A stretch of DNA of 64,000 nt from Anodontia alba (Eukaryota > Mollusca > Bivalvia > Lucinida > Lucinidae): positions 46,042,978 to 46,106,977 of the forward strand of contig OZ024826.1 of NCBI GenBank assembly GCA_964016985.1, written 5' to 3'. The notes beneath the pieces are model-generated. The model did no database searches. It had not been told where the DNA came from and was given only the letters and a program-made list of their open reading frames with translations. This document shows positions 46,047-59,658 of this stretch, one piece after another; within the stretch, counting starts at the first letter, position 1, and each line of letters starts with the position of its first letter. A program made the translations under genes and the position numbers.

Positions 46047-47216
46047 GTAAATTTGTCGATAAGAAAAACTACTTCTAATTCTAATATAGTAGTTTAAAAA
46101 TAGGTTTAACATAGCCACTAATCTGGTGTGTCTAAGATAAGTCGCATCACAAACAAGGTTCAATTAGCACTCATGCCCAGCTGCGAAACATTCCGAATCC
46201 AGGCTTTGTTTAGCTTGGACATTGAACGGTATACATATTATGCCTACGTCCAATCCAATGGTACATATATATGTACTCTTCTTGTATGTATGTATGTGTG
46301 TATGTATGTATGTATGTATGTATGTATCCATGAAATTTCTAATAAATAAAATAAATAGTAAATAAAAAGTATACATATTTGTATTTACTTCTCCCAGATG
46401 AAACAATCAGTATCTTAACCAGACTGCATGGCCGTGCAGACTGACCGAGCCTCTGTTGGTGTATTCGATGAACCCCTATTAAGCAGAAATAAATATTGTT
46501 TACTATAAATGCCAATAAAGGGGACTGGATATATTTTCCGCCACTTCCTAAAAGAATTTTACTGCGATCCCGTATCTGTGTCCATTCTACAAAATTTTCT
46601 ACGCTATCAGGCTAGGGTTTGCTTCCTAAATGCTTTCCTTACAGAGTAGACAGCTTGTTTCTAAATGATATCCTTAAAGCAATTAGTTCTATATATAATA
46701 GCAACATTAGAAAGATTGCACCCTTCTATGGTATATGCGTTTGTTACAAAGACATGGCTATGTTACTAAAAACTAATCCGCAAAAAAACTACCACTGAAC
46801 CGTTCACAAAGGGAGAAAAGAAAGACCCAGCTGTTTTTGCAGCAATTCACTAGACACTATACATTTAGTACAATACTTTACAAAGGATGGTTTAAAGCGT
46901 ACACACATGCACATGTATAAATAATTGTGAAATAGACCAAATTACTGAGTTTTAAATATTCAATTTTATCACTGGGAGGAGGGTAAGGCATCAGGTTTTT
47001 AATTATATTGTTGGATTAAAGAAAATGTCGTCCATGAAAAGGTGAAAAACTCTTATAAGGGATAGTTAGAGATATATAATAAAACACATGGTGCTAGCCG
47101 TTCAACACTGTGTTTCGTGTCTTCCCATCTGTTTGAAGCTAATATATACTAACATGATAAAAACAGAATATGCCTTGTTTTTGATATTTTCTTAACTCAA
47201 CGCTTTATTTTTCCAG
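46047..47216. other. Intron B4-C4
   Basis: A (GTAT)n microsatellite at 46284-46327. Otherwise paralogous to the introns after B3 and B5 (TGGCCGTGCAGACTGACC, GGTAAGGCATCAGG words). The AGGGAGACAACTT element found there is largely deleted here. Confidence 0.55.
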
Positions 47217-47375
47217 CCACAGTGAATGCAACAAACTTAGGCCATCGTGGTGACGTCATATTTTCAACGTCTGTGTCCAATCTTCCGGCAAGCGAAACCC
47301 TTTACTACACGCTACAAAAAGGAGTAAATACATCCTACCAGCTTGGAACAGAAGATTTATTTTATTTGAACGCTA
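47217..47375 (+). CDS. Exon C4, first half of domain 2, cassette 4
   Basis: 159 bp, acceptor TTTTTCCAG, donor A|GTAAAT. It encodes ATVNATNLGHRGDVIFSTSV and GVNTSYQLGTEDLFYLNA. Asp to Asn in GVDTS creates an extra sequon (NTS) absent from the other copies. No cysteine. Confidence 0.9.
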
Positions 47376-47531
47376 GTAAATTGATATTGTTTTTGTTTTA
47401 CTTTGAATACTCTGTCTTCTTTATAGTCACTACTACAGATGACTCTTAGGGTACTTGATACACTTGATTGATTTTCTACATTTTTGTACAAGGAAAACAA
47501 TGCGGTTTCCTGTTTGCTTTCTAGCAACCAA

Positions 47532-47748
47532 GACCCATTTGTTAAAAACTAACTTTGTAAAACTTTGATCATTAACTACGGCATATCAGCTAATGTTTTT
47601 ACTGAAAAAATGTGAGTAGCTTTTGCAAAAGCTACTCACATTTCTTCTGCAAAAATACCTTTGAATTGAATAATGTAATTAGTAGAGCAATAAACATTTT
47701 GACCATTAACGAGCTCGTTAAGCTAACTATGCTTTAAACAACTGGGCC
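47532..47748. mobile_element. Diverged full-length GGCCCAGTTGTTCAAA palindromic MITE
   Basis: GACCCATTTGTTAAAAACTA at the left, GCTTTAAACAACTGGGCC at the right, and the core GTGAGTAGCTTTTGCAAAAGCTACTCAC is an exact palindrome over its inner 28 bases. More diverged at the left end than the 30993 copy. Confidence 0.7.
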
Positions 47749-48102
47749 TAGTTTTCTTCTGAAAAGGAAATTCTCTAAAAAGAAAGACTTTTCACTGAAG
47801 GCGAGCTCATTCTTGTTTTTAGAGTAACCTCTTTTCAGACGGAAAAGAAAGAAAAAATTAACTTACCTGAAAATATAGCAAACCCGACCCCTCAAAAATA
47901 ATGGAATACTGTAACTATACGTATCCTAAATATAAATGAAGTTACCCAAGAAAGGTAACAGCCAAAAAGCGTAGCTCCCAGAGTCACAGAATGAGATAAT
48001 GAACAAACATTGACAAGATACAACGGCACATTTGCAATAACCGACATACAAACAAACAAACAAAAACGAGCTGCAACAGAGGAACTAGCCTGGAACGACG
48101 AC

Positions 48103-48145
48103 TGGTGTGTGTGTGTGTGTATGTGTGCGTGTGCGTGTGTGTGTG
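48103..48145. repeat. (GT)n microsatellite, interrupted
   Basis: About 43 bp of GTGTGT with AT and CG interruptions. Confidence 0.9.
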
Positions 48146-48494
48146 CTTTATATGTCTAAAAGTAGTTCTGTTTGATCGAAATCTCACCCATAACTGTCAA
48201 AATAGCTCGAAATTAGAAATGCGTGTTTAGTCTAAACAAGTAAACAAATAAATGTCTTTAGATGTGCCTAAAAATGGTGACTGAATGGCTAATAATGTAG
48301 GTTATGATAAATTTTCGTCTGGATCAATGCAGTTTGTTTGAGCACTTCCGACTGAGTATTAAGAGTACTTAAAGAGATAAGATACATTTGGTTTTCATCT
48401 TCGCCATCATATTTATATTTGTAAATTTCTCTTCTATTGTAGACCCTTTTCCAGAAGGAAGAAAAACATTTGGGCAGACTAAACCCTCCTGAAA

Positions 48495-50024
<1,530 letters not shown>

Positions 50025-50792
50025 CAACTTAGTGCACAGATTTAGAAAATAATGTGGGAAAAAACTAACTTTTCGGAGCAATTCAGAAAACTAATTTACC
50101 GTTATAAAAGAATTGACTATAGCCTGAATTTTATACGGCTGACTCATGCCTAGCTATGAACCCAATTTTTTGTTGATGGCTATGCTTTACCCTTTAATTG
50201 CACGACGGCGATTCGGGCCTCAGAGAGTGACATCCTCTTCGTAAAACTTAATCCAGTGGGTTGGGGCTGGACGATTTGTCTTTCTTTGACCGCCGTGTTT
50301 CAGCTATTGGTTTTTCATTTACTCTGGCACACAGTAGAAATAGCCATGAGTACTCGTCTTTTTTTTTTATCAAAGTGATTAATTTGATTTTTGTTTTCGC
50401 TTTGATGCATTGACGAGTTTAGAGCCTTTATGCGAACCGACTTTTTATGTATTTCTGTATAAAGAGTAGCATCGGGACCCAGAGTGAAGTTGGCTAGCTT
50501 AAAAGTGCTTTGAACCCCCCTTTGATTTATTCTACTGACCGTTTTAAGGCGGTGATCTCGGTAGAAGTCTCACTCTTTGTTGCTTTGTGGTTTATTCTAA
50601 GAGGCGATTTGTTTTAAGTTTTGCCCGGTGTTATTTTGTTCTTGTGTTTTTCGCTTGGGGAAGAGAGAGCTAATCTAAGTGCTTTTCGTTCGTTTGTTCG
50701 ATTAGCGCTTGTTTGGTTTTGTCTGTTTTCTCTTCCTCTTGGTGTCTGTGATTGTGGCACTCCCTGGACTATTCTCTTACCTTTTTTCTCTA
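50025..50792 (+). mobile_element. 5'-truncated family 2 Penelope-like element, plus orientation
   Basis: It opens with FSEQFRKLIYRYKRIDYSLN, then degraded codons and VDGYALPFNCTTA. After that comes the tail with TTTGATGCATTGACGAG, GAAGTTGGCTAGCTTAAAAG and TGATTGTGGCACTCCCTGGA, ending near 50792 at a CTTTTTTC tract. This tail is the reverse complement of those at 20068, 38113 and 42558. Confidence 0.72.
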
Positions 50793-51382
50793 TATAGATA
50801 ATTTCCATTACTATGGGTGGGTTAGAAGACCTCCATACGGACCGAACATATATATGTTTTTACCACTAAGGAAGCTAAAGACAAGAGTTGGGATCCTGTA
50901 AAGCTAGCTTTAGCCCCCAATAATTTATGACTGACCGTTTCAAGGTGATACTTTCATTGTGGTACTTTTTGTTAATTGTTATATAGGGTTTCACTTTCAA
51001 ATGTTTTTCTTTTAACAATTATGTAAGTTTAATATATATTCAGTTAAGTTAGGCTAACAGAGTTGGGACCTTTTTGGGTAAGGGTTGCCAACTCTGCTTA
51101 CCGTCTGTTCATTTTGTTGCTGCTTAATTGTATTTATCAGTCATTCCCTTTGGTGTTGGGGCCTTGATGAGGATCTGATTGTATCATTCCCGAAATCACT
51201 TATTGGCTTTGAAAATTTAAGTTTAAGGGGATTGGTATACTTGGTAGATTTTCTATTATTTATACAAGGGAAACAACTTTTTGACTTCTTATTGTTTTTT
51301 TTTTCGCACAAAATCCGTTCTGAAAGGGATGTGTTTCAAAAGAGAGAATTTGCCCCAAAAGAGAGTAAATGATTTCGTTTTT

Positions 51383-52866
51383 CGGAAACCCTACATATAA
51401 TCTTACTGCTATGTCCAAGGAAGAAATTCTACAAAACCACCATTCGGTGATGCTGACATTTGGAATTTCCCTCCCAGAGGAAGATATTGACCTTCCAAAA
51501 CTGTACTGGATTCCCAAACTTCACAAGAATCCGTACAAGCAGAGATATATTGCGGGTTCAGCTATGTGCTCAGCCAAGCCTCTTTCTCAGATTCTAACAC
51601 GAATCCTAACCGCAGTTAAAGGAGGCCTTCAGAAGTATTGTGACACTGCATATGCCAGAAGTGGTGTTAATCAGATGTGGATCCTGAAAAACTCCAAAGA
51701 GCTTTTAGAAAACCTAAAGGCACAATCTCGTCATTCCGTCAACAGTATAAAATCTTTCGATTTCTCTACTCTTTTTACACTACTATTCCTCATGATAAAT
51801 TGAAATCTAAATTAAAGGAAATTATCAACCAGTGTTTCTTCCACAAGAATGGTAACCGTCGATTTCAGTATGTTGCCATTGGCTATAAAGACACATACTT
51901 CGTTCGGGATCACTCTGATGCGCCACAAAAATACTCAGATGCAGATGTCATAAAGATGCTGGAATATCTAATCGACAATATTTTTGTGGAGTTCGGCGGA
52001 CGGATATTTCAGCAAACAATCGGCATTCCGATGGGTACTAACTGTGCACCGTTACTTGCCGACTTGTTTTTTTATAAACGTATGAGGCGGAATTTGTACA
52101 AAGTCTCCTCCAAGCAGGCAAGAAACACCTCGCAGAACAATTTTATTTCACCCACAGATATATAGATGATGAATTGTCTCTGAAAAACACAAAATTTGCA
52201 GAGTATTTAGAATTCATCTATCCACGTGAACTTGAAATAAAGGAAACAACGGAGACTGCAGCCTCCTCCTCATACTTGGATTGTTATCTCTACATTGACA
52301 ATGGAAAGCTTACTACTAGGCTATACGACAAACGGGATGACTTCAATTTTCCCATTGTTAACTTTCCATTCCTGAGCAGTAATATCCTTTCTGCACCAGC
52401 ATACGGCGTTTACGTTTCACAGTTAATCCGTTATGCCAGAACCTGTTCAAATTATCAGGACTTCATGGCGCGTGGGATAGTGCTCACTACAAAGTTGTTG
52501 AGCCAGGGTATGAAAAAACAAACTGGTGGCAACGCTTAAGAAGTTCTATGGGAGACATCATGGTCTGGTCAATCCCTACAATGTGGCAGTTTTCAGAATT
52601 GTTTCTGATGTTTTTGCCAGTGACGCGCCATAAGTAGACTTCCCAAATCACGGACATACGCTTCTACCGATATTTCCTTCGTTCAGGTCTATGGGCATGG
52701 TGGGCGAAGCTTGCTTACTAAGTAATGCTTATTATCCGCGGACGCCTGATTACACCCTTTATTCTGGGGTCCATGTCTCTTAGTCTTAACATTCTGATTC
52801 GTCATTCGTTTATGGATTTATGAGTTTGGATTACGGCTTAGGTACCATGATCGCAACTACTTTTGA
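51383..52866 (+). mobile_element. Penelope-like reverse transcriptase insertion (family 1), 5'-truncated
   Basis: Three frames together encode a polymerase: LPKLYWIPKLHKNPYKQRYI, SGVNQMWILKNSKELLENL, SFDFSTLFT, FQQTIGIPMGTNCAPLLADL, a RYIDDE catalytic box at about 52155, LYDKRDDFNFPIVNFPFLSS and VSQLIRYARTC. A frameshift near 51780, a deletion around the YIDD region and a missing N-terminus make it inactive. The tail runs to about 52866. It splits an AGGGAGACAACTT element that is intact at 22477 and 37370. Assignment to Penelope-like elements rests on the LHKxP, GIPMGT and YIDD boxes; I am less sure of the family than of the RT call. Confidence 0.8.
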
Positions 52867-53023
52867 ATGGACGCCTTTTCGTTAGAGAGCTAAACCAATT
52901 TTGACAGTTGCCTCACCAGGAAGTGTATCAATTTCCTATGTGTGGTTTACCCCAAGATTCATCAGACCGTATTTTCTTGAATGCGATTTCTCTAAATAAA
53001 TCACATTGCGTTTCTTATCGTAG

Positions 53024-53143
53024 GTAACGGCGAAGTGTATATCAATTCCGATCCTGGCCATGAGTTTAGCCAAGTTTTTGAAATGTCGATATGTGTGACT
53101 GACAGAAGAAATAAAGTCTGTGGCAATCTGACAATCGTTTTTA
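53024..53143 (+). CDS. Exon D4, second half of domain 2, cassette 4
   Basis: 120 bp, acceptor TTATCGTAG, donor A|GTAAGT. It encodes SNGEVYINSDPGHEFSQVF, then MSICVTDRRNKVCGNLTIVF. Thr for Ser in CVSD and Lys for Glu in RRNEVC are private. The RT insertion ends about 160 bp upstream but leaves the acceptor region intact. Confidence 0.9.
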
Positions 53144-53813
53144 GTAAGTAATGCCCTCTCTTTATTTCTCGAAATGTATTATTTGATCTTCAGTAGGTTT
53201 GTATTTTTTATATTCATTTTGACAATGAATGAGCATGTTTTGCCTTCAACCGTAAACGAATATGTACCCTGTTGGTCGGTACATACCGCAGAAAGCAAAG
53301 ATAGCAGACCCGATTTTATTGACGATCGCCGATGTACTATTGCGTTTATGCTCTTGTGTTTTATCATTGTTTTGTTAATTTTCTTTTTCTATCGGTGCTT
53401 TGGAAAGGCTTTGATTCGTAATTGTAGACATTCGTTGATATTTTATATTGTATGCTTATGCCTTACATTTACTGCACCCATGAACATTATTTTATAGTCA
53501 AGTACAGCATCCTGTTCGAAGAGGCCCTATGATAAAACTTCTGTCATCATTTTTCAAGTTTCCCTTGATTACTCTAGATGTACAAATTTATGTGTTTGGA
53601 GGTTCATCAAGACTGGTTTGTGCACAATTCGTTTCTTTAAAATCCTTGCATGCAAATACATTTCAAGTAATATATACTAAATAAAAATAAATTACTTCTG
53701 TGATTATGAGTAAACGAAAAAAATACAGATGGCCAGAAACAGCCACAATCTAAGAAATCACTACCATCTGCACCAAGAGAAAGTGCTGACAAAACAAAAT
53801 AAAAAGCACACAA
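53144..53813. other. Intron D4-E4, first part
   Basis: It carries the old plus-strand tail relic (GCTTTGGAAAGGCTTTGATT, then CGTAATTGTAGACATTC near 53396). The module AGTACAGCATCCTGTTCGAA near 53503 also follows the 38113 insertion. ORFs at 53174 and 53179 on opposite strands overlap this relic and look like chance. Confidence 0.45.
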
Positions 53814-53922
53814 CCCAGCAGACACATGACGTTCACACAACGTCGCCTCAACGTCGATGCAACGTCATGACGTTGCATCGACGTTGAGACGACGTTGTAT
53901 AAACGTCATGTGCCCGTTGGGA
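53814..53922. repeat. Near-perfect 45-bp-arm palindrome
   Basis: The arms meet at 53867/53868 (GCAACGTCA|TGACGTTGC). Arms from CACATGACGTT to the centre differ at three of 45 positions by my count. CCCAGCAGACACATG and ATGTGCCCGTTGGG extend the symmetry weakly. Absent from the paralogous positions after D2 and D3, so a recent foldback insertion. Confidence 0.8.
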
Positions 53923-54924
53923 AGCCATATACTAAAGAAAGCAAACCAACCAGCTCCCTCTTACCCAACAAGGCAGTTACAGTGCTAGATAAAATTCACT
54001 TAACACAACAAGAAAAACAAAGGAAAACCAGATTTGTGGAATAGTAAATACTTTGAAAGCAAACGACACATGATAGCAGTCTTGGTTTTATTGAGTCCGT
54101 TGATGAAATATATTTTTCAACTCTGCTCACGACAGCTAGCACCGGGTTAAATGTCATACTTTTAGAATAATAAACTCAATGACTCAATGATCCCAAAGGG
54201 TAAGTACGCAAAAACTACACTGTGTTTAGAAACTTTCCACGGCCACACGGCATAACCACCACCTGTAGCTGTGTTAAATAAAAATATGAGACTAAATGAG
54301 CCTTTGAAAACAGAGAAAAGCTTTTAAAAATCGGCCCTTAAAAAGATAAGGACACTTTAAAGAAAGTGGAATGGCTTGTTGGAAAGCAAGGATATCGTAA
54401 CAGGCAGTATTCCGAAGTAGGAATTCTTTGGACATATAGAACAATCGAAACTGGAAAATAGTAGTTTTGGTTTGATTGCATCTGTTTATGAGGAATAATG
54501 AAAAAAAAATAAAATAAATAAATAAATTAAAAAAAAAAAAAAAAAGAAACGTTCCATAGTCCCCAAGCTACTTTGAGAGAAACTCTAGTTTTACATGTAA
54601 TGTATGAGCTCTTTAGTGGCAAATGATCAGATGTTTTTTTCATACCAGCACTATATCGAAATACTGTCGAAACATTGGCGAACCAGGTTAGCAAAACTTT
54701 TGTGCCGTAACGTAAGAAACGCATGAAACATTAGGGTCCTTATCATCTTCTATGTAATATGGGTCCCATAAGATTAAGAATAAGAATGTAAGGAAAATTT
54801 CAGTAATTCTACAGAGAGATATGTTTAGGATTCCTAGTTCCAAACCAACATAAATATGATTGTTTCTTTTAGGTCACACCGGTCAGATTTATATAAGTAA
54901 TCCTAAAATATCTGTTTGTTTCAG
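53923..54924. other. Intron D4-E4, last part
   Basis: It contains the degenerate tail module (AACCAGCTCCCTCTTACCCA near 53950) and an A-rich run at about 54498-54548. Paralogous to the intron upstream of E2 and E3. Confidence 0.4.
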
Positions 54925-55119
54925 ACGGCTGTTTCCAAACACCTACATGCATTGACCAATCAGGTCTACATATTAATGATACCCATAACATCGGAGAGGA
55001 ATTATTTTCAATGATTGTCCCTGATCCTACTGACCAGTTTGCTGGACAAGCCTTCACAGGCCTTTACTTTACCATAAGCAGCTCTTCACTTGATGTTGCA
55101 ACAATTAATTCCACATCAG
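54925..55119 (+). CDS. Exon E4, first half of domain 3, cassette 4
   Basis: 195 bp, acceptor TTTGTTTCAG, donor G|GTAGGA. It encodes NGCFQTPTCIDQSGLHINDT, then GEELFSMIVPDPTDQF and SSLDVATINSTS. Private: EELFS and FTISSSS. Two cysteines and three sequons. Confidence 0.9.
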
Positions 55120-56370
55120 GTAGGATTGCTACATGTTTTACCATATATATTCTAAATAGAAAGGCACAATCAAACAATGCAGCCCATGGTCGAAACACTG
55201 TTTGCTACTCATCAAGCAGTTTTAGCCAATTTCAGAAGAGAGTCAAATAAGCTTTTTCCTATTTTAGGACAAGCAGGTGAGGAGTTAAAGTGTCCGAATA
55301 CTTAAGGAAATCAGTAATCAACCATATCCTGGCCTCCACTGTCTATAAAAGTAACTTACCGTTACCCATTGCCTATACATATATTCCTTTTATTGCATTC
55401 AGTTGGTATTTTTCATATTCTGCCAATAAAACAGGGTTTGAAATTTCATACAAATTGCCAGTTTGTTCTTTGCATAATTTACCCAGAGAGTGCTATTTAA
55501 AGATTAAAGCAGTCTCTTTTATTATCATTAAAAGTTCAGCGTTTAATATTAATGAATTAATTCTACTCATTTCAGCTTTATGTAATAAAATGTAAGAAAA
55601 GATACCTAGTGAATGCCATAATCTGGAAACACAGCCTTCCCCAAGACAGCAAAAATAGATGAGATGAGGAATAAATAATGACAAAACAGATGTTACATAC
55701 AAAACCACCGAAGCATGAATAAAAAAAAGAATTGTATCAGAGTAACCCCCCAACCTTAGAACGGTCAGTAAAAACACTACTTGGACTGCGTAAATGGGTT
55801 GGCGGACCGTGTGTGTGTTAGAGGAGGGACGGGGTGGGATAAACCAATTTTACTCCCGCGAAACCTCCCATTTAATTCTGATGCAGTTCCAAATTACTGA
55901 AATATGTTCGGCCCAAATAGGGGCCTCGACCTCAAACATTGTTATAGAAAAAAGCAGAAAAATGGCAATCTAAAGCTAGTGTGCAAGACAACCATAAGTT
56001 AGACCACGATGCGTCTGACTGCACCAACTTACTGAAACTTAAGGAAGCTGTCGTCATCAGTACGAGATCCGGCTCACCACCGTGCAGTAAAAGAGGGAAT
56101 AAGAATTATCAAATATTGTTGCGTTACCAACCATGCATGCAGTTTGCCACAGAATATTTCTCTTTACAAGTACTGTGGTCGTTCCGAAAAATGATTTTCT
56201 TTTTCTGAGAGCTAGTACAATAAAATATATCGTCATAAACACTTTGATAAAACAACTTTGATGGCCGAATAATCTTCTGAGAAATATTACAATGAAATAT
56301 GTAACCATAAACACTTTGATAAAACAAGTTTGATGGCCGAGTATCTACGTCTGAACAAATGTCTTTTCAG
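55120..56370. other. Intron E4-F4
   Basis: Paralogous to 41545-43947 without the retroelement. It includes a CACTCTGGG-type foldback remnant near 55410-55510 and the tail module near 55600-55770. The final 150 bp contains two tandem copies of a TTACAATGAAATATGTAACC-like segment (about 56215-56270 and 56275-56335); F3 has one copy. Confidence 0.5.
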
Positions 56371-56516
56371 GTGTAATAACAACTAATGGTAATATCACAG
56401 TCTACCCTTCATATCCAGACAAGAACTTTACCTTAGATGTGAGAGTGGCTAATTCAGAATCTTGTAGTTATATCTCTACCTGCATAATGACACTAACGGT
56501 GATGTTCACAAACCGG
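56371..56516 (+). CDS. Exon F4, second half of domain 3, cassette 4
   Basis: 146 bp, acceptor TCTTTTCAG, donor CGG|GTACGT. It encodes GVITTNGNITVYPSYPDKNF, TLDVRVANSESCSYISTC and ends FTNR. Closest to F3. By my count the pair differ at eleven bases, seven of them amino-acid changing and all seven around the cysteine pair. Confidence 0.9.
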
Positions 56517-56852
56517 GTACGTATACGTATTGTAAACGTATGGCAATTTTATGTATATATTCTAACTTCAGCTAGTATAGCAACCAGAGAACACTTTGAC
56601 TACGATGCCACACGATATTTTGTTTAAAAATAGGCTTGCAATCAAACGGCAATCAAGGGACCAGACCTTCTTAAAGGGTATATCCGCACTTGCTCCCCAG
56701 GGCCTTTCTGCCCAGTAATGTTGTTAGGTAAAGACGCTCTTGATTTCGATTTCTGCGTATGGATCGAAGACTCCTTTTCGTATTTCGCGCGTGAATTACT
56801 TGAAAACACTTTCTGCAATGCTATATGATAAAGACACTAATTCTTATTCCAG
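56517..56852. other. Intron F4-A5 (336 bp)
   Basis: Same length as, and similar throughout to, F3-A4, marking the youngest duplicated junction of the array. Confidence 0.75.
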
Positions 56853-57042
56853 CCAATAAGAATCGTCAGTTTACCAGCCAATGTGACAGTTCACGAAGAC
56901 TACGACGATAGAAAACTGCTTAGAACACTCTACATATCTGATGGAAATGCTGCAGACCAAGACAATGTCACTTGCTTTATCAGTAAAAATCCCGATCCAA
57001 TGCTGGTTGAGCTCGTCCACGATGGAAACCATGCCTATGATT
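56853..57042 (+). CDS. Exon A5, first half of domain 1, cassette 5
   Basis: 190 bp, acceptor TTATTCCAG, donor GTAAGA. It encodes PIRIVSLPANVTVHEDYDDR, RTLYISDG and DNVTCFISKNPDPMLVELV. Asn to Phe removes the third sequon, as Asn to Ser does independently in A4. ISKN replaces IS(E/D)N. Confidence 0.9.
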
Positions 57043-57678
57043 GTAAGACTATTCTTGTAAAGTATTTTAGTCTCTGACATTGAGTTTTAAGCGATACATT
57101 ACTTAGCTGCATTTTGTACAAGGGTGACACCTTTAGTGATTCCCAGTTTACTTTTCTGCAAAAGGATCTGATCTAAAAGGACTATTTATTATTAAGGCGA
57201 GCGAATTCTATCTTTTAAGACTAGACTTGTTTCAGAAGGGAATCTAAAGCGATTTCAACAAAGTTGTAGCCCTGATAATCAAATCCATCTAATTAAGGCT
57301 ACTTACCGGTGTCAGTCTGGCCAAACTGGTCTATGTAATTGCATTCACAGAGTCGCAGTCAGGTATATATAAACACTGTTCACAGATTCCATAGTAAAGG
57401 GTTCATTGTCTATATATAATATTAGCCCATATACGCTTTGCAAGTATAATATACGATCATCTTGTTCGTCTGATTGTAAAATAACAATGAAAGTGTCCAG
57501 AAGTGGTACAGTCATAGCCTACTAATGACACAAAGAGAAATAGTAAATACACTATGCTGAAGAGTACAAGTGTTACCAACCAAAGTAACACAACCAGCTC
57601 CCTCATCCACAGCTATTTGATCACAATAATTACAATGCTATACAGAACCCACAAAACACAACAACAAACAAAACAAGG
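57043..57678. other. Intron A5-B5, first part
   Basis: A degraded AGGGAGACAACTT element (about 57118-57275) and the degenerate tail module (about 57485-57670), both in the same order as after A3 and A4. Confidence 0.5.
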
Positions 57679-59145
57679 TCACTACTGGTATTAGTAACGA
57701 TAATTCTTGCAAGACAAAATCACATTTTGCCTTATAACTTTAGTATATATTAATCTATTCACCTGAAACTTGCACATATACATTGGCTTGACATTTGGAA
57801 TACACTTTTACTAAGAAAAAATGGTTTTGCTCTAGAATGGGTTATTGCCCCTGATTACTATTCTGCTATTGTGCTGTATGGGAAATTTGTACTTAACTTA
57901 GTAATATCGCAATATCTTAACAATCTATTTCTAAGATAATAAACGTCAAAAATATTGCTTTAGGAAATGAACACACTATGGAACAGAAAATAACGAAAGA
58001 TGAAACTTATTATAAAACCTTGTTATGACAGACTGCACATCATAGATGCTTCTGACATACAGTGTATTTATTCTTGCAGGAGTTATTGCGCCTAAATTAT
58101 AGCATTTATGGGAAAATGGGTAAAAGTTATGTTTTAATTTAATTTTTTATACTGGAGATCAGGTTACAAAACAACTGTATGATAGTATCCATTTGATAAA
58201 TCCCCGTAATTAGTACACCATTTTACATAAAACAGTATGTACGGCATGAGTTATTGTTCTCGATTTAACAATTTTAGGTGGTAAAATTACCAAAATATGC
58301 CCTTCAAACTTATCAAGTCTTCCAACTGTGCAACATATGCATATAATTCAGTATAAGTTTTGATTTATTAGACAAATCCTGCAATGTGATGTATTTATTA
58401 CATATAAGAATTATATTTATGTGGCTGTTTGAACATTTTAATCTCATTTAATCATGTTGAGCGTATGTTCCTTGAAAACAGGGGGTTGGGTAACAATTCA
58501 TAACAATTCGTTTAGAAAAAATAAGATTTTGGTGTGCATTATTATTCGGATTGTCTCTATATACTCGTATCTCAAATATAGCAAACCATTCTAAAGCCAT
58601 ACTGACAATTTGAAATTGATTGAATTATCAAAACTGTTCAATTATTTAAGAGATTTGCTATTTCTGGGGTATGGTTATTAATCAAGCATTATTTCATTTC
58701 ACATGTGAAATTTAATGTCATTTCATAATGATACTACACAATAGGTAGTGATCAATATATGAATGTTTAATGAAAATGTGTTGTTGGGAAGTGTCTGTGA
58801 TTTTTAAATATATGGTGATTTCCGTTAAAACTAAAGTAATTTTAACCATTTATGTGGACAAAATGTTGATTATTAGGTATATAAAAGTTTGCGTTACACC
58901 GTCTAGGCCTTTCTGCCCTAATTGAAGTTTGTTAGAATGATTTTCTCAGTAGTACTAGGGCCTAGAACAACCTCGATGAAAAATGCTTTAGGGGGAACAT
59001 CTTTGAAGCACAGAACTCTGATACCAGGTGGTGACTTCAGCCTTTTATTAATTTATACTTTTTATTATGAATTGGGAAAGCAAAATGCAGAATTTAAAGA
59101 AAATCTATTGTTGGGATTAAAAAATGCACCATGTGTCAGTAGTGA
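57679..59145. mobile_element. Non-coding insertion with short inverted ends (TCACTACTG)
   Basis: It begins TCACTACTGG and ends CAGTAGTGA, an exact 9-base inverted pair. AAGG lies just before the left end, and an AAGGTCA word lies about 9 bases beyond the right end, echoing the left-hand AAGGTCA. The A3-B3 and A4-B4 introns lack this 1.47 kb. The interior is AT-rich with no credible protein. Superfamily not assigned, and target duplication not convincing. Confidence 0.5.
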
Positions 59146-59252
59146 CATTAAAAAGGTCAGTGCACGAAAAAAACAAAGCCCGGCAGCAATCAGTCAAAAG
59201 GCCCCACAAAGAATGAACAACATCGGGATCTAACATGGTTTTTCATGAATAA

Positions 59253-59343
59253 ACATTCTCCAGGTCCCGAGGGAGGTGTTGAAAACCGAGGCCGGAGGCC
59301 GCGGTTTTCAACACCTCCCTAGGGACCTGGCGAATGTTAATGC
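59253..59343. repeat. Second copy of the GC-tipped palindrome
   Basis: CATTCTCCAGGTCCCGAGGG pairs with CCCTAGGGACCTGGCGAATG around a GAGGCCGGAGGCC tip. Better preserved than the 23391 copy. Confidence 0.75.
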
Positions 59344-59365
59344 ATTAAAAAACCATATTCGATCA

Positions 59366-59658
59366 TTATTATTGCATAAAAACTGAAAACATTTGCTACA
59401 TTTTCTGTTATTTCTTGCGCTATTTTGTTTTGCCTTTTCACTGATGTCTCACGAACGCAAATTCCACGGACTATGCTCGTTCTAGGGCCGGGCACAACAC
59501 ATCTCGTAACGGCAGCAGTTATGTGGCCCCGGTACAAGCATATTGATAGTTGCGTAGCCGTGCATTAACAGCGCGAGAATTGCCTTGCTAATACACGGCT
59601 TTTCGTCGGTTAATGCTCGGCTGTTAATAACGTGCGGCACTGCTTTTTATGCAATAAT
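59366..59658. mobile_element. Second copy of the TTATTGCATAAAAA element
   Basis: ATTATTGCATAAAAACTG at the left and CTGCTTTTTATGCAATAAT at the right, about 293 bp, colinear with 23512-23801. It lies in a different intron type (A-B here, D-E there), so an independent insertion. Confidence 0.7.

Noticed and set aside
57679..59145. CACTA (EnSpm) transposon call based on the CACTACTG end
   Set aside because: The inverted end is only 9 bases, no 3-bp target duplication is seen and no transposase is present, so the superfamily is left open.
58922..59233. 103-codon plus-strand ORF
   Set aside because: It crosses the end of the 57679-59145 insertion into host intron and has no recognisable motif.
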